Source of the DNA: Bin80 sp965207565
GTDB taxonomy: Bacteria > Bacteroidota > Rhodothermia > Rhodothermales > Bin80
Assembly (NCBI GenBank): GCA_965207565.1
Contig: CBDBMQ010000033.1
Span: forward strand, 1 to 64,000
Length of the DNA: 64,000 nucleotides
Direction of reading: 5' to 3'
Position numbers and translations under genes: made by a program. How positions within the stretch are numbered: position 1 is the first letter of the stretch; each line of letters starts with the position of its first letter. Below, piece by piece: positions 8,748 through 17,095 of this stretch. The notes beneath the pieces are model-generated. The model worked only from the letters and a program-made list of their open reading frames with translations. It was not told the origin of the DNA and ran no database searches.

Positions 8748-9454
8748 TCTTCAGAAAGCACTACGATGTCGTCAAAGTATACATCAGCCGCTCCACCTGT
8801 ATTGTCACTGTCACTCCATACCATGATATAAAGCGGGGATTGTGAAGGTCGCCTGCCAAAAAACATCTCATAATCCTGAGCGACATTCCGTTCAATCTCT
8901 ATCCACCTCTCTTTGATCTCAAGAGCTGAAGAAACAACCAGTACTTGGAGCTTTCCATAGCGAGCTAATGCCCCCTTGGGCAGTGTACTGCTGTAGGTGT
9001 ACTTGATCGTACAAGGTCGTCCGAGCCAGTCGTTACACTCAAACGCAACATACAGGGCCGCTGCGGTGTCGTTCAGGTCCCTCCGGTCTTCTTTTGCCCC
9101 CTCCGGCAACTGATCCGCCCGCCAGCGCCAGCGTAACCGGGGAAAATTCTCGACATCCCATTCAAGCCCATCCCCTTTTGGCAAGGCGATCTGTACAGAC
9201 TCTCCTTGTGTATATGCCCGTAAAACCTTTCCCCCCTCTTCCATAACCACCTTCATATAGTCATTGGGTTTGGCATGATCCGGTGGAAGGACTCGCATCA
9301 TTCTTAACCGGTTGTCTGGTATTCTCCACGAACTGGGAAGACCATTAATTTCATAGCCCTCAAAGTCCTCGATGACCAGAGACTGCTGGGCGAAGACGCT
9401 CAGGGTATATGAACCTACAAAAACGAACAGACAAAGGATTATGGTCGCACGCAT
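8744..9454 (-). CDS. DUF3047 periplasmic protein
   Basis: The 236-residue protein starts with a signal peptide (MRATIILCLFVFVGSYTLSVFAQQ, cleavage probably after FAQ). The rest is beta-rich, with FEGYE, LRWRWRADQLP and the NDTAAALYVAFE segment typical of DUF3047 proteins, and ends YFDDIVVL. It is probably a periplasmic carbohydrate-binding-like fold. The gene lies between a multi-helix membrane protein (39 bp upstream) and an RND exporter (4-bp overlap), so it may be an accessory subunit of the exporter. Function of the family is not established. Confidence 0.75.
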   Translation of the reverse strand: MRATIILCLFVFVGSYTLSVFAQQSLVIEDFEGYEINGLPSSWRIPDNRLRMMRVLPPDHAKPNDYMKVVMEEGGKVLRAYTQGESVQIALPKGDGLEWDVENFPRLRWRWRADQLPEGAKEDRRDLNDTAAALYVAFECNDWLGRPCTIKYTYSSTLPKGALARYGKLQVLVVSSALEIKERWIEIERNVAQDYEMFFGRRPSQSPLYIMVWSDSDNTGGAADVYFDDIVVLSEE

Positions 9455-9493
9455 TTTCGGGAAAGATGCGGGTCTCCTTGACGCATCAAGAAG

Positions 9494-10426
9494 CTATTTG
9501 GTCACAGGCACCGCCTCTTTTGGCATACGAACCGAAAGGGTTGTAAAAAAGAGTAGATTAATCAGCCGATTTACTAGTGCCACCGCACCAAAGAGTGCAG
9601 CGATGTGTGCTTCGGAGACCGTCATCGCTCCCGCAATGCTCACCGCAACCGCCATCGTCAACAAGTCCTGGTTCGGTATAAACGGAAGCCTGTAGACAAT
9701 AATGGAAGCTGCTGCATATGTAAACCATGTTTCCAAAGGAACTTCAGGCATTGCAAGATGCCACATGGTGATTTCTAGGACCTGTCTTACAAGCACACGT
9801 GCAACATGAAGCCCAAAAACAATGCGTGCTTGCTTCCACGGCATAGAGAAAAGCCATTTCCGGCGTGTAAACACGATCACGAACAGGATCAAGGTGCCTC
9901 CGATTCCTCCAATCAGGACGGCTGCCTGGGTTTCTCCGATCAGATCCCGCACATTCACCTGTCCCTCCAAGGCAAAAAAAGCAAACAGCAGTACTGCGAT
10001 CAACGTCGAGGCAACTGCTGAAATAATATTCATATCACGAATACACTCCATTAGCGCCCGACTCCGCATCGCGACATGATCCCGTGCCCAGGCAAAGATG
10101 TATACTTCACCGGAGTATCCCAAAACATCTCTGTTCAGGATGCGCTTCTTGATGAAGGCCCGGATTGCAGGACCTGGACGGAAATCCCATACAACCCGGT
10201 AAGCCAAAAACTGTATCGTGGGCAAAAGGAAGTACAGTACAACCAGCAGCACATAGAACCCGGGATTCCGCGGCAGCCCCTGAAACACGCTGCGGAATTC
10301 CACCTCGCGCAATTGCCACACCATGAACAAAACAATGCTAATGGTGAAACTTATCCGTGCAATGCGTAAAATGCGCTTGCCTCGTCGCGTAGTGCTCAAT
10401 TTTGTTAGCCGTTCCTGTATCTGCAT
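9494..10426 (-). CDS. Lysylphosphatidylglycerol-synthase-TM-like / flippase-like membrane protein
   Basis: The 310-residue protein is very hydrophobic, with about seven helices (around 24-42, 53-75, 130-155, 165-188, 240-260, 265-300). The segment YRLPFIPNQDLLTMAVA (about 246-262) resembles the conserved motif of the UPF0104/LPG-synthase transmembrane family, which includes predicted flippases. It is the first gene of the three-gene minus-strand cluster with a DUF3047 protein and an RND exporter. Molecular role unknown; context suggests a lipid or glycolipid moved to the envelope. Confidence 0.6.
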   Translation of the reverse strand: MQIQERLTKLSTTRRGKRILRIARISFTISIVLFMVWQLREVEFRSVFQGLPRNPGFYVLLVVLYFLLPTIQFLAYRVVWDFRPGPAIRAFIKKRILNRDVLGYSGEVYIFAWARDHVAMRSRALMECIRDMNIISAVASTLIAVLLFAFFALEGQVNVRDLIGETQAAVLIGGIGGTLILFVIVFTRRKWLFSMPWKQARIVFGLHVARVLVRQVLEITMWHLAMPEVPLETWFTYAAASIIVYRLPFIPNQDLLTMAVAVSIAGAMTVSEAHIAALFGAVALVNRLINLLFFTTLSVRMPKEAVPVTK

Positions 10427-10515
10427 GATCGGGGCAATGACCTTTCCGTGGATTCTCGGAATGAAGGTCTATATTGTATCTTTACGAAATTCTTTCTGTC
10501 ACCTGCATCCTGGCT

Positions 10516-10953
10516 ATGATTCAGCAAAAACCCGGCCACTCATTTGAGTCTCTCAAGATTGGCGATTCGTATGACTTTCATCGTTTCATTAGTGAGGATG
10601 ATGTCCTGACATTCGCCCAGATCACCGGGGATGACAACCCTCTCCATGTGGATGCCGAATACGCCGAAAATACTCGCTTTGGGGATCGTATTGTCCATGG
10701 CATATTCCTTTTGGGGCTCATCTCCAAGGTTCTTGGACGTGACTTCCCCGGCCCTGGGAGTGTGGCAGTCTCTATTTCATGCCGGTTTCTGCGTCCTGTA
10801 CGTGTCAACTCAGAAGTACGTGTTTCGGTCAAGATTATTGAAAAATTAGAGCAGCGGCGCTATGCGAAGGTGGAAACTTTCGTGTTCACCGATGCCAATA
10901 AAAAGGCTTTAGTTGGAGAAGCGACCATTATTCCTCCGGCGGATCCGCAATGA
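10516..10953 (+). CDS. MaoC-family (R)-hydratase
   Basis: From the ATG at 10516 the protein has 145 residues; an ATG 42 bp upstream would add residues that look like untranslated sequence. It has a single hot-dog fold with the hydratase motif FAQITGDDNPLHVD, whose Asp and His are the usual catalytic pair, followed by FGDRIVHG. Members hydrate (R)-enoyl-CoA or related thioesters. It lies alone on the plus strand and its 3' end overlaps the 3' end of recF by 26 bp (convergent). The exact substrate cannot be read from the sequence. Confidence 0.85.
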   Translation: MIQQKPGHSFESLKIGDSYDFHRFISEDDVLTFAQITGDDNPLHVDAEYAENTRFGDRIVHGIFLLGLISKVLGRDFPGPGSVAVSISCRFLRPVRVNSEVRVSVKIIEKLEQRRYAKVETFVFTDANKKALVGEATIIPPADPQ

Positions 10954-12073
10954 TTTCTCCGTGGAGAACTTGAATGCATCGGTTGGAGGCTCCCTTTTGC
11001 GTGACACGGGAGCGTAATCTTTCGGCATCTGCAACGGTTACAATGCTCTGTCCTGTAGATGCGTCCTGCAACCAATCTAAAATCACCTCGGTCCGCTCTG
11101 GGTCCAGGGAATCAAATACATCATCAAGTAGCAGAATCGGTTTTTCTTCCAGCCGGGAGTCCAAGTAATGGTACTGCGCCAACTTGAGTGCAATTGCAAA
11201 TGAACGGTGCTGTCCGGTTGAGGCAAAGCGTCGCACCGACTGCCCATTCAGCTTAAAAACCAGTTCATCGCGATGAGGGCCTACGGTCGTTCGTCCCAGT
11301 TCTCTGTCGCGGTCGGCCGCTTCCCCAAGCGCGGACATAAGCGCCTTCTCCGCCTCTTCGGCAGACGAATGTTCCTCTTCTGGAATGGGACCCTGATAGG
11401 TAATCACCGGTTCTTCAATCACCTCTCCGAGCTGTTGCCATGCACGCTTAAGTTCTTCACTGAACTTCTGAAGAAAGGCGGCACGCAAGGCAACAATTCG
11501 CCCTCCAAACCGGGCCAGAACGGCATTGAGCGGTACAATCATGTCCATGTCCAACGGACGCATACGATTGCGGACCAAATATTCATTGCGCTGCCTCAGG
11601 GCACGACGGTATCCGATGAGGTCTTCCAGATGAGCCGGCCTCGCCTGACTAAGCATGCTGTTCAGAAATTTTCGACGCTCCTCCGGTCCACCATACGTTA
11701 AGTTCTGGTCACTTGGTGCAAAAAGAACCATCGGAACAACCCCAACAACATCCGCTAGTCGATCAAGCGGAGCACCGTTGATGAACATTCGCTTTCCTTG
11801 TCGGACAGCAAACGCAATCCGTATTTCCACCTCACGCCGCAGGGATCCCTCAAATTTGCCTTCAACCTCAAAAAATGGCTGGCTGCGCCGAAGCACATAG
11901 CGATCTACACTGGTTAGAAAACTCTTGGAAAGGCAGAGGTAGTGAATCGCCTCCAGGATATTGGTCTTGCCCGCGCCGTTTGGTCCGTACAGCAGGTTAA
12001 TCCCAGGCGCCAATGTCAACCTTGTGTCAGCATGCGCCCGCATACTTCGAAGACAGAGTGAGCGCAGGATCAT
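10928..12073 (-). CDS. recF: DNA replication and repair protein RecF
   Basis: RecF is an SMC-like ATPase that binds gapped DNA and helps RecOR load RecA at stalled forks. The 381-residue protein has Walker A GPNGAGKT (about 30-37), a signature-like segment STGQHRS (about 290) and Walker B PILLLDDVFDSLD (about 316-328), in the right order and at family length. Unlike in many bacteria it is not next to dnaN, which lies 23 kb away. It is divergent from murQ, with a roughly 100-bp shared promoter region, and convergent with the MaoC gene. Confidence 0.95.
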   Translation of the reverse strand: MILRSLCLRSMRAHADTRLTLAPGINLLYGPNGAGKTNILEAIHYLCLSKSFLTSVDRYVLRRSQPFFEVEGKFEGSLRREVEIRIAFAVRQGKRMFINGAPLDRLADVVGVVPMVLFAPSDQNLTYGGPEERRKFLNSMLSQARPAHLEDLIGYRRALRQRNEYLVRNRMRPLDMDMIVPLNAVLARFGGRIVALRAAFLQKFSEELKRAWQQLGEVIEEPVITYQGPIPEEEHSSAEEAEKALMSALGEAADRDRELGRTTVGPHRDELVFKLNGQSVRRFASTGQHRSFAIALKLAQYHYLDSRLEEKPILLLDDVFDSLDPERTEVILDWLQDASTGQSIVTVADAERLRSRVTQKGASNRCIQVLHGEIIADPPEE

Positions 12074-12176
12074 AACATCAGTTTATGGGACGGTTACGCA
12101 AACTTGGTATATTCGTTCGCATATTGGTTCATTTATACGACCAAAGAGTATACCGGCTTTTTACTCCTATCCATCC

Positions 12177-13091
12177 ATGACGGTACCTCCACCTCTGTTC
12201 AAGGAGCTTCAAAGCCTGGTTACCGAGCAGCGTAATCCGCGCTCAATGAATATTGACAACGCGTCTGTAGAGGAAATCCTTGCGATTATCAATGCAGAAG
12301 ACCAGCTTGTCCCCAAAGCCGTGAAGGAAGAACTTCCCTACATCGCAAAAGCGGTGGAAATTGTAACGGCAGCGCTGGAAAGCGGTGGTCGCCTGATTTA
12401 TATTGGAGCGGGCACCAGTGGGCGTCTCGGAATTCTGGACGCATCCGAATGCCCTCCTACGTTTGGATCTTCTCCCGAAGATATTCAGGGGATTATTGCC
12501 GGTGGTAAGGAAGCTGTTTTCCGGGCACAGGAGGGTGCCGAAGATGTAGCCTCCGATGGCGCAGAGGCCCTTCGCGCAAGAGGATTACACGCAAATGATG
12601 TGGTTTGCGGTATCGCGGCAAGCCGACGTACCCCCTTTGTGGTAGGAGCAATGGCTGAAGCTCGCGAAATTGGATGCAAGACGCTATTCATCACCTGCAA
12701 CCCCCGTTCTACATTTGATCTGGATGTGGATGTGGCGATCTGTGTCGTTGTGGGCCCGGAAGTCATCATGGGATCCACCCGCATGAAAAGTGGAACCGCT
12801 CAGAAACTGGTCCTCAATATGATCACAACCGCTTCTATGATTCGCCTGGGGAAAGTGTATCAGAATATGATGGTCGACCTGCAGATGACCGCCGAAAAAC
12901 TGACCCAGAGATCCCGCCGCACGGTTATGACCGTTACCGGACTGAACTATGAGGAGGCAACGAAAGCACTTACAGCCGCCGACGGCCATGTGAAAACGGC
13001 TCTAGTCATGATTCTCGGGGATGTTTCAAAAGAGGAGGCCCTGGAAAGACTAAACAAATCGAATGGATTTGTGCGAGGAGCTCTGGAGTAG
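12177..13091 (+). CDS. murQ: N-acetylmuramic acid 6-phosphate etherase
   Basis: MurQ cleaves the lactyl ether of MurNAc-6-phosphate during recycling of cell-wall sugars. The 304-residue protein starts at the ATG at 12177 (an upstream in-frame ATG lies inside recF and is unlikely). It shows IYIGAGTSGRLGILDASECPPTFG (about 77-100), the SIS-domain sugar-phosphate site with its Glu, and GSTRMKSGTAQKLVLNM later, both diagnostic. It stands alone; no PTS component is adjacent. The stop is 36 bp before a parS site. Confidence 0.95.
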   Translation: MTVPPPLFKELQSLVTEQRNPRSMNIDNASVEEILAIINAEDQLVPKAVKEELPYIAKAVEIVTAALESGGRLIYIGAGTSGRLGILDASECPPTFGSSPEDIQGIIAGGKEAVFRAQEGAEDVASDGAEALRARGLHANDVVCGIAASRRTPFVVGAMAEAREIGCKTLFITCNPRSTFDLDVDVAICVVVGPEVIMGSTRMKSGTAQKLVLNMITTASMIRLGKVYQNMMVDLQMTAEKLTQRSRRTVMTVTGLNYEEATKALTAADGHVKTALVMILGDVSKEEALERLNKSNGFVRGALE

Positions 13092-13127
13092 CCTTTATTA
13101 AATTCAAAAATCGTTTGAACGGCGCAA

Positions 13128-13143
13128 TGTTTCACGTGAAACA
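13128..13143. promoter_or_regulatory. parS site (ParB-binding centromere), copy 1
   Basis: The perfect 16-bp palindrome TGTTTCACGTGAAACA equals the canonical parS consensus. It lies between murQ and the TTG start of mfd. A second identical copy is at 17060-17075. ParB nucleates here for origin segregation; the position about 20 kb from the probable oriC fits the usual clustering. Confidence 0.93.
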
Positions 13144-13163
13144 CTATAAAGTACGCTTTTGGT

Positions 13164-16100
13164 TTGGCTGATAATCCGTTACAACGACTGTCTCCCCGGC
13201 TTTCTCGGGCTCCTTCTTTTCGGGCGTTTCGCGCATGGTGTACGCAAACCAGAGGAGCACAGGTGTGTCTCCTGCAGGATTCACCTGGATCGTCGCCTGC
13301 ATTTTTGCTACAGCACGCCTGGAAATCTGGACGCTCTCTGGCCTGTATTCTGCCAGAATCAGAAGATGCACGCTTACTGCACAGTGATTTGACGGAACTG
13401 GGCCTGCCAAGCCTTTTGTTTCCTCCGTTCGGATCCACACCGTACGATGATGAGCAGGTTGAGGATTCGGCTCCTATGATCCGGCGGCATGATGTGCTGC
13501 AACAACTTGACACCCACACGCAGACCGTGGTGGTTGCCGGCCTGCAGGCGGTCCTGGAGCGGATGCCTGCACCAGAAAAAACGCTGGCGCAGTCCGTTAC
13601 CGTACGTGTACAGGATCGTATCCCACCGGATCAACTCGTTGACCTGCTTGCTGATAAGGGGTTTATCCGCGTCTCATTTGTGCAGGAGGCCGGCGAATTC
13701 GCATGGCGAGGCGGGATTGTGGACGTATTCCCGTTTTCCGGTGGACTGCCTCTGCGCCTCGAGTTCTTCGGCAATGAGCTCGAGTCAATCCGGGAATTCG
13801 ATGCCGTCAGCCAACGATCTGTCAGCCGCCTGCGCAGCGCCCGGCTGGTTCCCCAACCGATCCATGCCTCCAAGGAATCTCCATGGATTTCTTTGCCGGA
13901 TTCGATCACCGATGATGCCCTCCTGGTTCTTTTTGAAGAACCCCGACTAAACGAAATCGCCGATGCCGTCTGGCAGGATGTTCAAAAGCGATACAAGTCA
14001 AAAACGCGATCCGGGGCGGAATGTCCGGCTCCAGAATCACGATATCTGACGCCAGATGTACTCTCTCGCAGCTATGCATCAAAGACCCAAGTTCATGTTC
14101 ACGCATCGGATTCGAGTCCCGACACCGTGATCCAGGTCGGCGCTCGTCCACAGCCCTCCTTTGGCGGTCATATGGATCTCGTTCGCTCGGACTTGACAGA
14201 GCCCGGCCGGAAGCACACCTACGTCATCTGTGATAGCTCCGCCCAGCAAAAGCGTTTAGAATCGTTGCTGGACGAGTTGGAGGATTCCAACAAGTTGACC
14301 TTCCTGATCGCATCACTTCACCGCGGGTTCTCGCTGCCAGGCATTGGCCTTGCAGCTTACACCGATCACGAAATATTCGGCCGTTATTTCCGCCCACGCA
14401 CCCGAAAAGCCTCTCGTACGGGCGGGATCCGCCTCCAGGAGTTGCAAAACCTTAAGCCCGGGGACTTTGTTGTGCACAAGGAATTCGGAATTGGCAAATT
14501 TGCGGGGCTTAAAGTGATCACGGTCAAGGGGCGCCGTCAAGAAGCCGTGCGACTCATCTACGCGCGTGACGATGTCGTATTTGTGAATGTGAACGCACTG
14601 CACAAGCTCAGCAAATATGCGGGAAAAGATGGTCAAGTTCCTTCACTGACCCGATTAGGATCAGGACAATGGGAACGCACCAAAACCCGAGCAAAAAAGC
14701 GGATTAAGGATATTGCACGGAGGTTGATCAGCCTCTATGCCCAGCGTAAATCTTCCGAGGGGTATGCTTTTTCGTTGGATTCAATCTGGCAAAAAGAGCT
14801 GGAAGCTTCTTTTCCGTGGCAGGACACCCCCGATCAATATGAAGCGTCGGAGGCGGTTAAACGTGACATGGAATCTGCGACCCCGATGGATCGCCTGGTT
14901 TGCGGCGATGTTGGTTTTGGAAAGACGGAGGTCGCAGTTCGAGCTGCATTTAAAGCCATTCAGGATGGGAAACAGGTTGCATTATTGGTGCCTACGACCG
15001 TACTGGCCCGACAGCACTACCTCACGTTTTGTAAACGACTGGAGCAGTTCCCCGTGCGGGTCGAAGTGCTCTCACGCCGTATCAAGGGCGCAGCCGTCCG
15101 AAAACTGCTTGCTGATGTGAGCCAGGGAAAAGTGGATATTCTTGTTGGCACCCACCGGCTGGTTTCCAAGGATGTCTCCTTCCCGGATCTGGGGCTTCTG
15201 ATCATAGATGAGGAACAGCGGTTCGGGGTTCGAATCAAGGAAAAGCTGCGTGAACTGCGCGTCAATGTGGATACGCTGACCTTGACCGCGACTCCAATCC
15301 CCCGTACGCTGCAATTTTCTCTCATTGGTGCCCGCGATCTTTCTATCATCGGTACCCCGCCACCAAACCGGCAACCCATTCACACGCAAATTCATTCCTC
15401 CGACTGGGCTCTTATCAGTGATGCGATTCTCTATGAAGTCAATCGCGGAGGGCAGGTCTTCTTTATTCACAACCGTGTGGCTTCCATTGGAGACATGCTC
15501 ATCAAGCTGCAGGATCTTGTACCGGGTGTCCGCTTTCGCATTGGTCACGGCCAAATGCCCGGCGCAGAGCTTGAGCAGGTCATGACTGACTTTGTTGACC
15601 ACAAGTTTGATGTCCTGTTATGCACTTCCATCGTGGAGAACGGGCTTGATATTGCAAATGCCAACACCATTATTGTTGATCGGGCACACCTATTTGGCCT
15701 AGCGGAGATTCATCAATTGCGCGGGCGGGTCGGTCGCAGTGACCGCAAAGCATTTTGCTATTTACTGGTCCCTTCTATTCATGCTCTGAGCCGACATGCT
15801 CGCCAGCGCCTGCAGGCCGTTGAGCAATTCAGCGACCTTGGAAGTGGATTCCATCTAGCCATGAGGGATCTGGATATCCGGGGCGCAGGAAATATTCTCG
15901 GCGGAGAGCAAAGCGGTTTTATTGCAGACCTTGGGCTTGATACGTATTACCAGATGCTGGATGAAGCCGTTCGAGAGCTACGAAATGAGGATTTTTCCGA
16001 ACTCTTCAAGAATGTTGACCTCCCGCTTCCGGAAGACACCGTCGTTGATCTTGAGGTGAACGCCTCCCTCCCCAAACCTTATGTAGCCAGTGACCTCGAA

Positions 16101-16538
16101 CGCCTAGCCCTCTATCGTAGGATTGGAGAAGCTGCAGAGCAATCTGGACTTGACGAGTTGGAAGCGGAGATTCGTGACCGGTTTGGCCCACTTCCGGCTC
16201 CGGCTTGTCAACTGTTCCTGGGAGCTCGCATGCGGCTGATCGGGCAAACCCTGCGTCTTCCCCGGGTCTCATACCGGAACCAGCGGCTGTTTTTACGCCT
16301 GCCCGACAACCATGAGGATCAACAGTTCTACCTGGAACGATTTGATTCCTTTTTAGAGGTACTCGACACGCTTCCGAATCAATACGTTCTCAAAGAATCA
16401 AAGGCAGGCAAAATGCGCGCTATTCTGCAGGACGTTCTATCGGTGGAGGCGGCTCACGAGATTCTTTGCCAACTGGCAGTGAAGCAGGCCTCACCTGAAC
16501 CACAAAGCGGGAAGATTCCGGCACTTGCACCTGTTTGA
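13164..16538 (+). CDS. mfd: Transcription-repair coupling factor Mfd
   Basis: Mfd removes RNA polymerase stalled at lesions and recruits UvrABC. The 1124-residue protein has the UvrB-homology region at the N-terminus (TPYDDEQVEDSAP, RRHDVLQ, WRGGIVDVFPF), an RNA-polymerase-interacting domain (LKPGDFVVHKEFGIGKFAGL, about 430-450), RecG-like translocase motifs GDVGFGKTEVA (Walker A, about 580), IIDEEQRFGV (DEEQ box) and TATPIPRTLQ, then HQLRGRVGRS (motif VI) and the C-terminal domain. The only usable start in frame after the upstream stop at 13137 is TTG at 13164. Its 3' end overlaps rsmG on the opposite strand by 119 bp. Confidence 0.95.
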   Translation: MADNPLQRLSPRLSRAPSFRAFRAWCTQTRGAQVCLLQDSPGSSPAFLLQHAWKSGRSLACILPESEDARLLHSDLTELGLPSLLFPPFGSTPYDDEQVEDSAPMIRRHDVLQQLDTHTQTVVVAGLQAVLERMPAPEKTLAQSVTVRVQDRIPPDQLVDLLADKGFIRVSFVQEAGEFAWRGGIVDVFPFSGGLPLRLEFFGNELESIREFDAVSQRSVSRLRSARLVPQPIHASKESPWISLPDSITDDALLVLFEEPRLNEIADAVWQDVQKRYKSKTRSGAECPAPESRYLTPDVLSRSYASKTQVHVHASDSSPDTVIQVGARPQPSFGGHMDLVRSDLTEPGRKHTYVICDSSAQQKRLESLLDELEDSNKLTFLIASLHRGFSLPGIGLAAYTDHEIFGRYFRPRTRKASRTGGIRLQELQNLKPGDFVVHKEFGIGKFAGLKVITVKGRRQEAVRLIYARDDVVFVNVNALHKLSKYAGKDGQVPSLTRLGSGQWERTKTRAKKRIKDIARRLISLYAQRKSSEGYAFSLDSIWQKELEASFPWQDTPDQYEASEAVKRDMESATPMDRLVCGDVGFGKTEVAVRAAFKAIQDGKQVALLVPTTVLARQHYLTFCKRLEQFPVRVEVLSRRIKGAAVRKLLADVSQGKVDILVGTHRLVSKDVSFPDLGLLIIDEEQRFGVRIKEKLRELRVNVDTLTLTATPIPRTLQFSLIGARDLSIIGTPPPNRQPIHTQIHSSDWALISDAILYEVNRGGQVFFIHNRVASIGDMLIKLQDLVPGVRFRIGHGQMPGAELEQVMTDFVDHKFDVLLCTSIVENGLDIANANTIIVDRAHLFGLAEIHQLRGRVGRSDRKAFCYLLVPSIHALSRHARQRLQAVEQFSDLGSGFHLAMRDLDIRGAGNILGGEQSGFIADLGLDTYYQMLDEAVRELRNEDFSELFKNVDLPLPEDTVVDLEVNASLPKPYVASDLERLALYRRIGEAAEQSGLDELEAEIRDRFGPLPAPACQLFLGARMRLIGQTLRLPRVSYRNQRLFLRLPDNHEDQQFYLERFDSFLEVLDTLPNQYVLKESKAGKMRAILQDVLSVEAAHEILCQLAVKQASPEPQSGKIPALAPV

Positions 16539-17076
16539 TTTGAACCGTCGGGAACGCCGCTACCAGGTCCTTGTGTTCAGCCCTTAGGTCACCTCCTTTA
16601 AGACAATAGAGAATCCCTCCCGGTGTCGCAGCACGCGTATGCCACTGCCATAGGGTGCGAAGCGAGGTAGTCGCTCGAGACACGCTGCACTGAATCTCAA
16701 AGGGAAACTCCTCCGCCTGGCCATGCCACGGATATAAATTCGGCAAATCCAGCTCCCGCTTGAATGCCTTGACCGCATGAACTTTTTTCTGAGCCGCATC
16801 AACTGCATACACCTTCACTTCCGGGAGCATGACCGCCATGGGGATCGCAGGCAGCCCTCCCCCCGTGCCCCAGTCTACAAGTGAAGATCCCGCGGTAAAT
16901 GGCTGCTCTACAAAGGCCAGACACTCCTTAATATGTTCGATAAACTCTTCCGTTGTCGTGCGCCGCGAGAGTAAATTCAACCGCTTATTATAGTTCTGCA
17001 AGAGATTGGCGTAGGATTGAAGCTTTTCCCGCTGCCAGGATCGCATTGGCAGCGAAAGATGTTTCACGTGAAACAT
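16420..17076 (-). CDS. rsmG: 16S rRNA (guanine-527-N7)-methyltransferase
   Basis: RsmG (GidB) methylates G527 of 16S rRNA using SAM. The 218-residue protein has the SAM-binding glycine motif LVDWGTGGGLPAIPMA (about 65-80) and VDAAQKK downstream. Its first residues, MFHVKH, are dictated by a parS palindrome that covers the start codon, as in many bacteria that keep rsmG next to parAB. Here parA and parB do not follow; instead the gene runs into mfd, overlapping its 3' end by 119 bp. It is the last gene of the block that starts with rpmH. Confidence 0.93.
   Translation of the reverse strand: MFHVKHLSLPMRSWQREKLQSYANLLQNYNKRLNLLSRRTTTEEFIEHIKECLAFVEQPFTAGSSLVDWGTGGGLPAIPMAVMLPEVKVYAVDAAQKKVHAVKAFKRELDLPNLYPWHGQAEEFPFEIQCSVSRATTSLRTLWQWHTRAATPGGILYCLKGGDLRAEHKDLVAAFPTVQIKQVQVPESSRFVVQVRPASLPVGKESREPPPPIERPAE
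17060..17075. promoter_or_regulatory. parS site, copy 2, inside the start of rsmG
   Basis: TGTTTCACGTGAAACA, identical to 13128-13143. Read on the minus strand it lies within the rsmG codons for M-F-H-V-K-H, so the same bases serve as centromere and coding start. Confidence 0.93.
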
Positions 17077-17095
17077 TGTGTTTGTCTGCTTTCTC

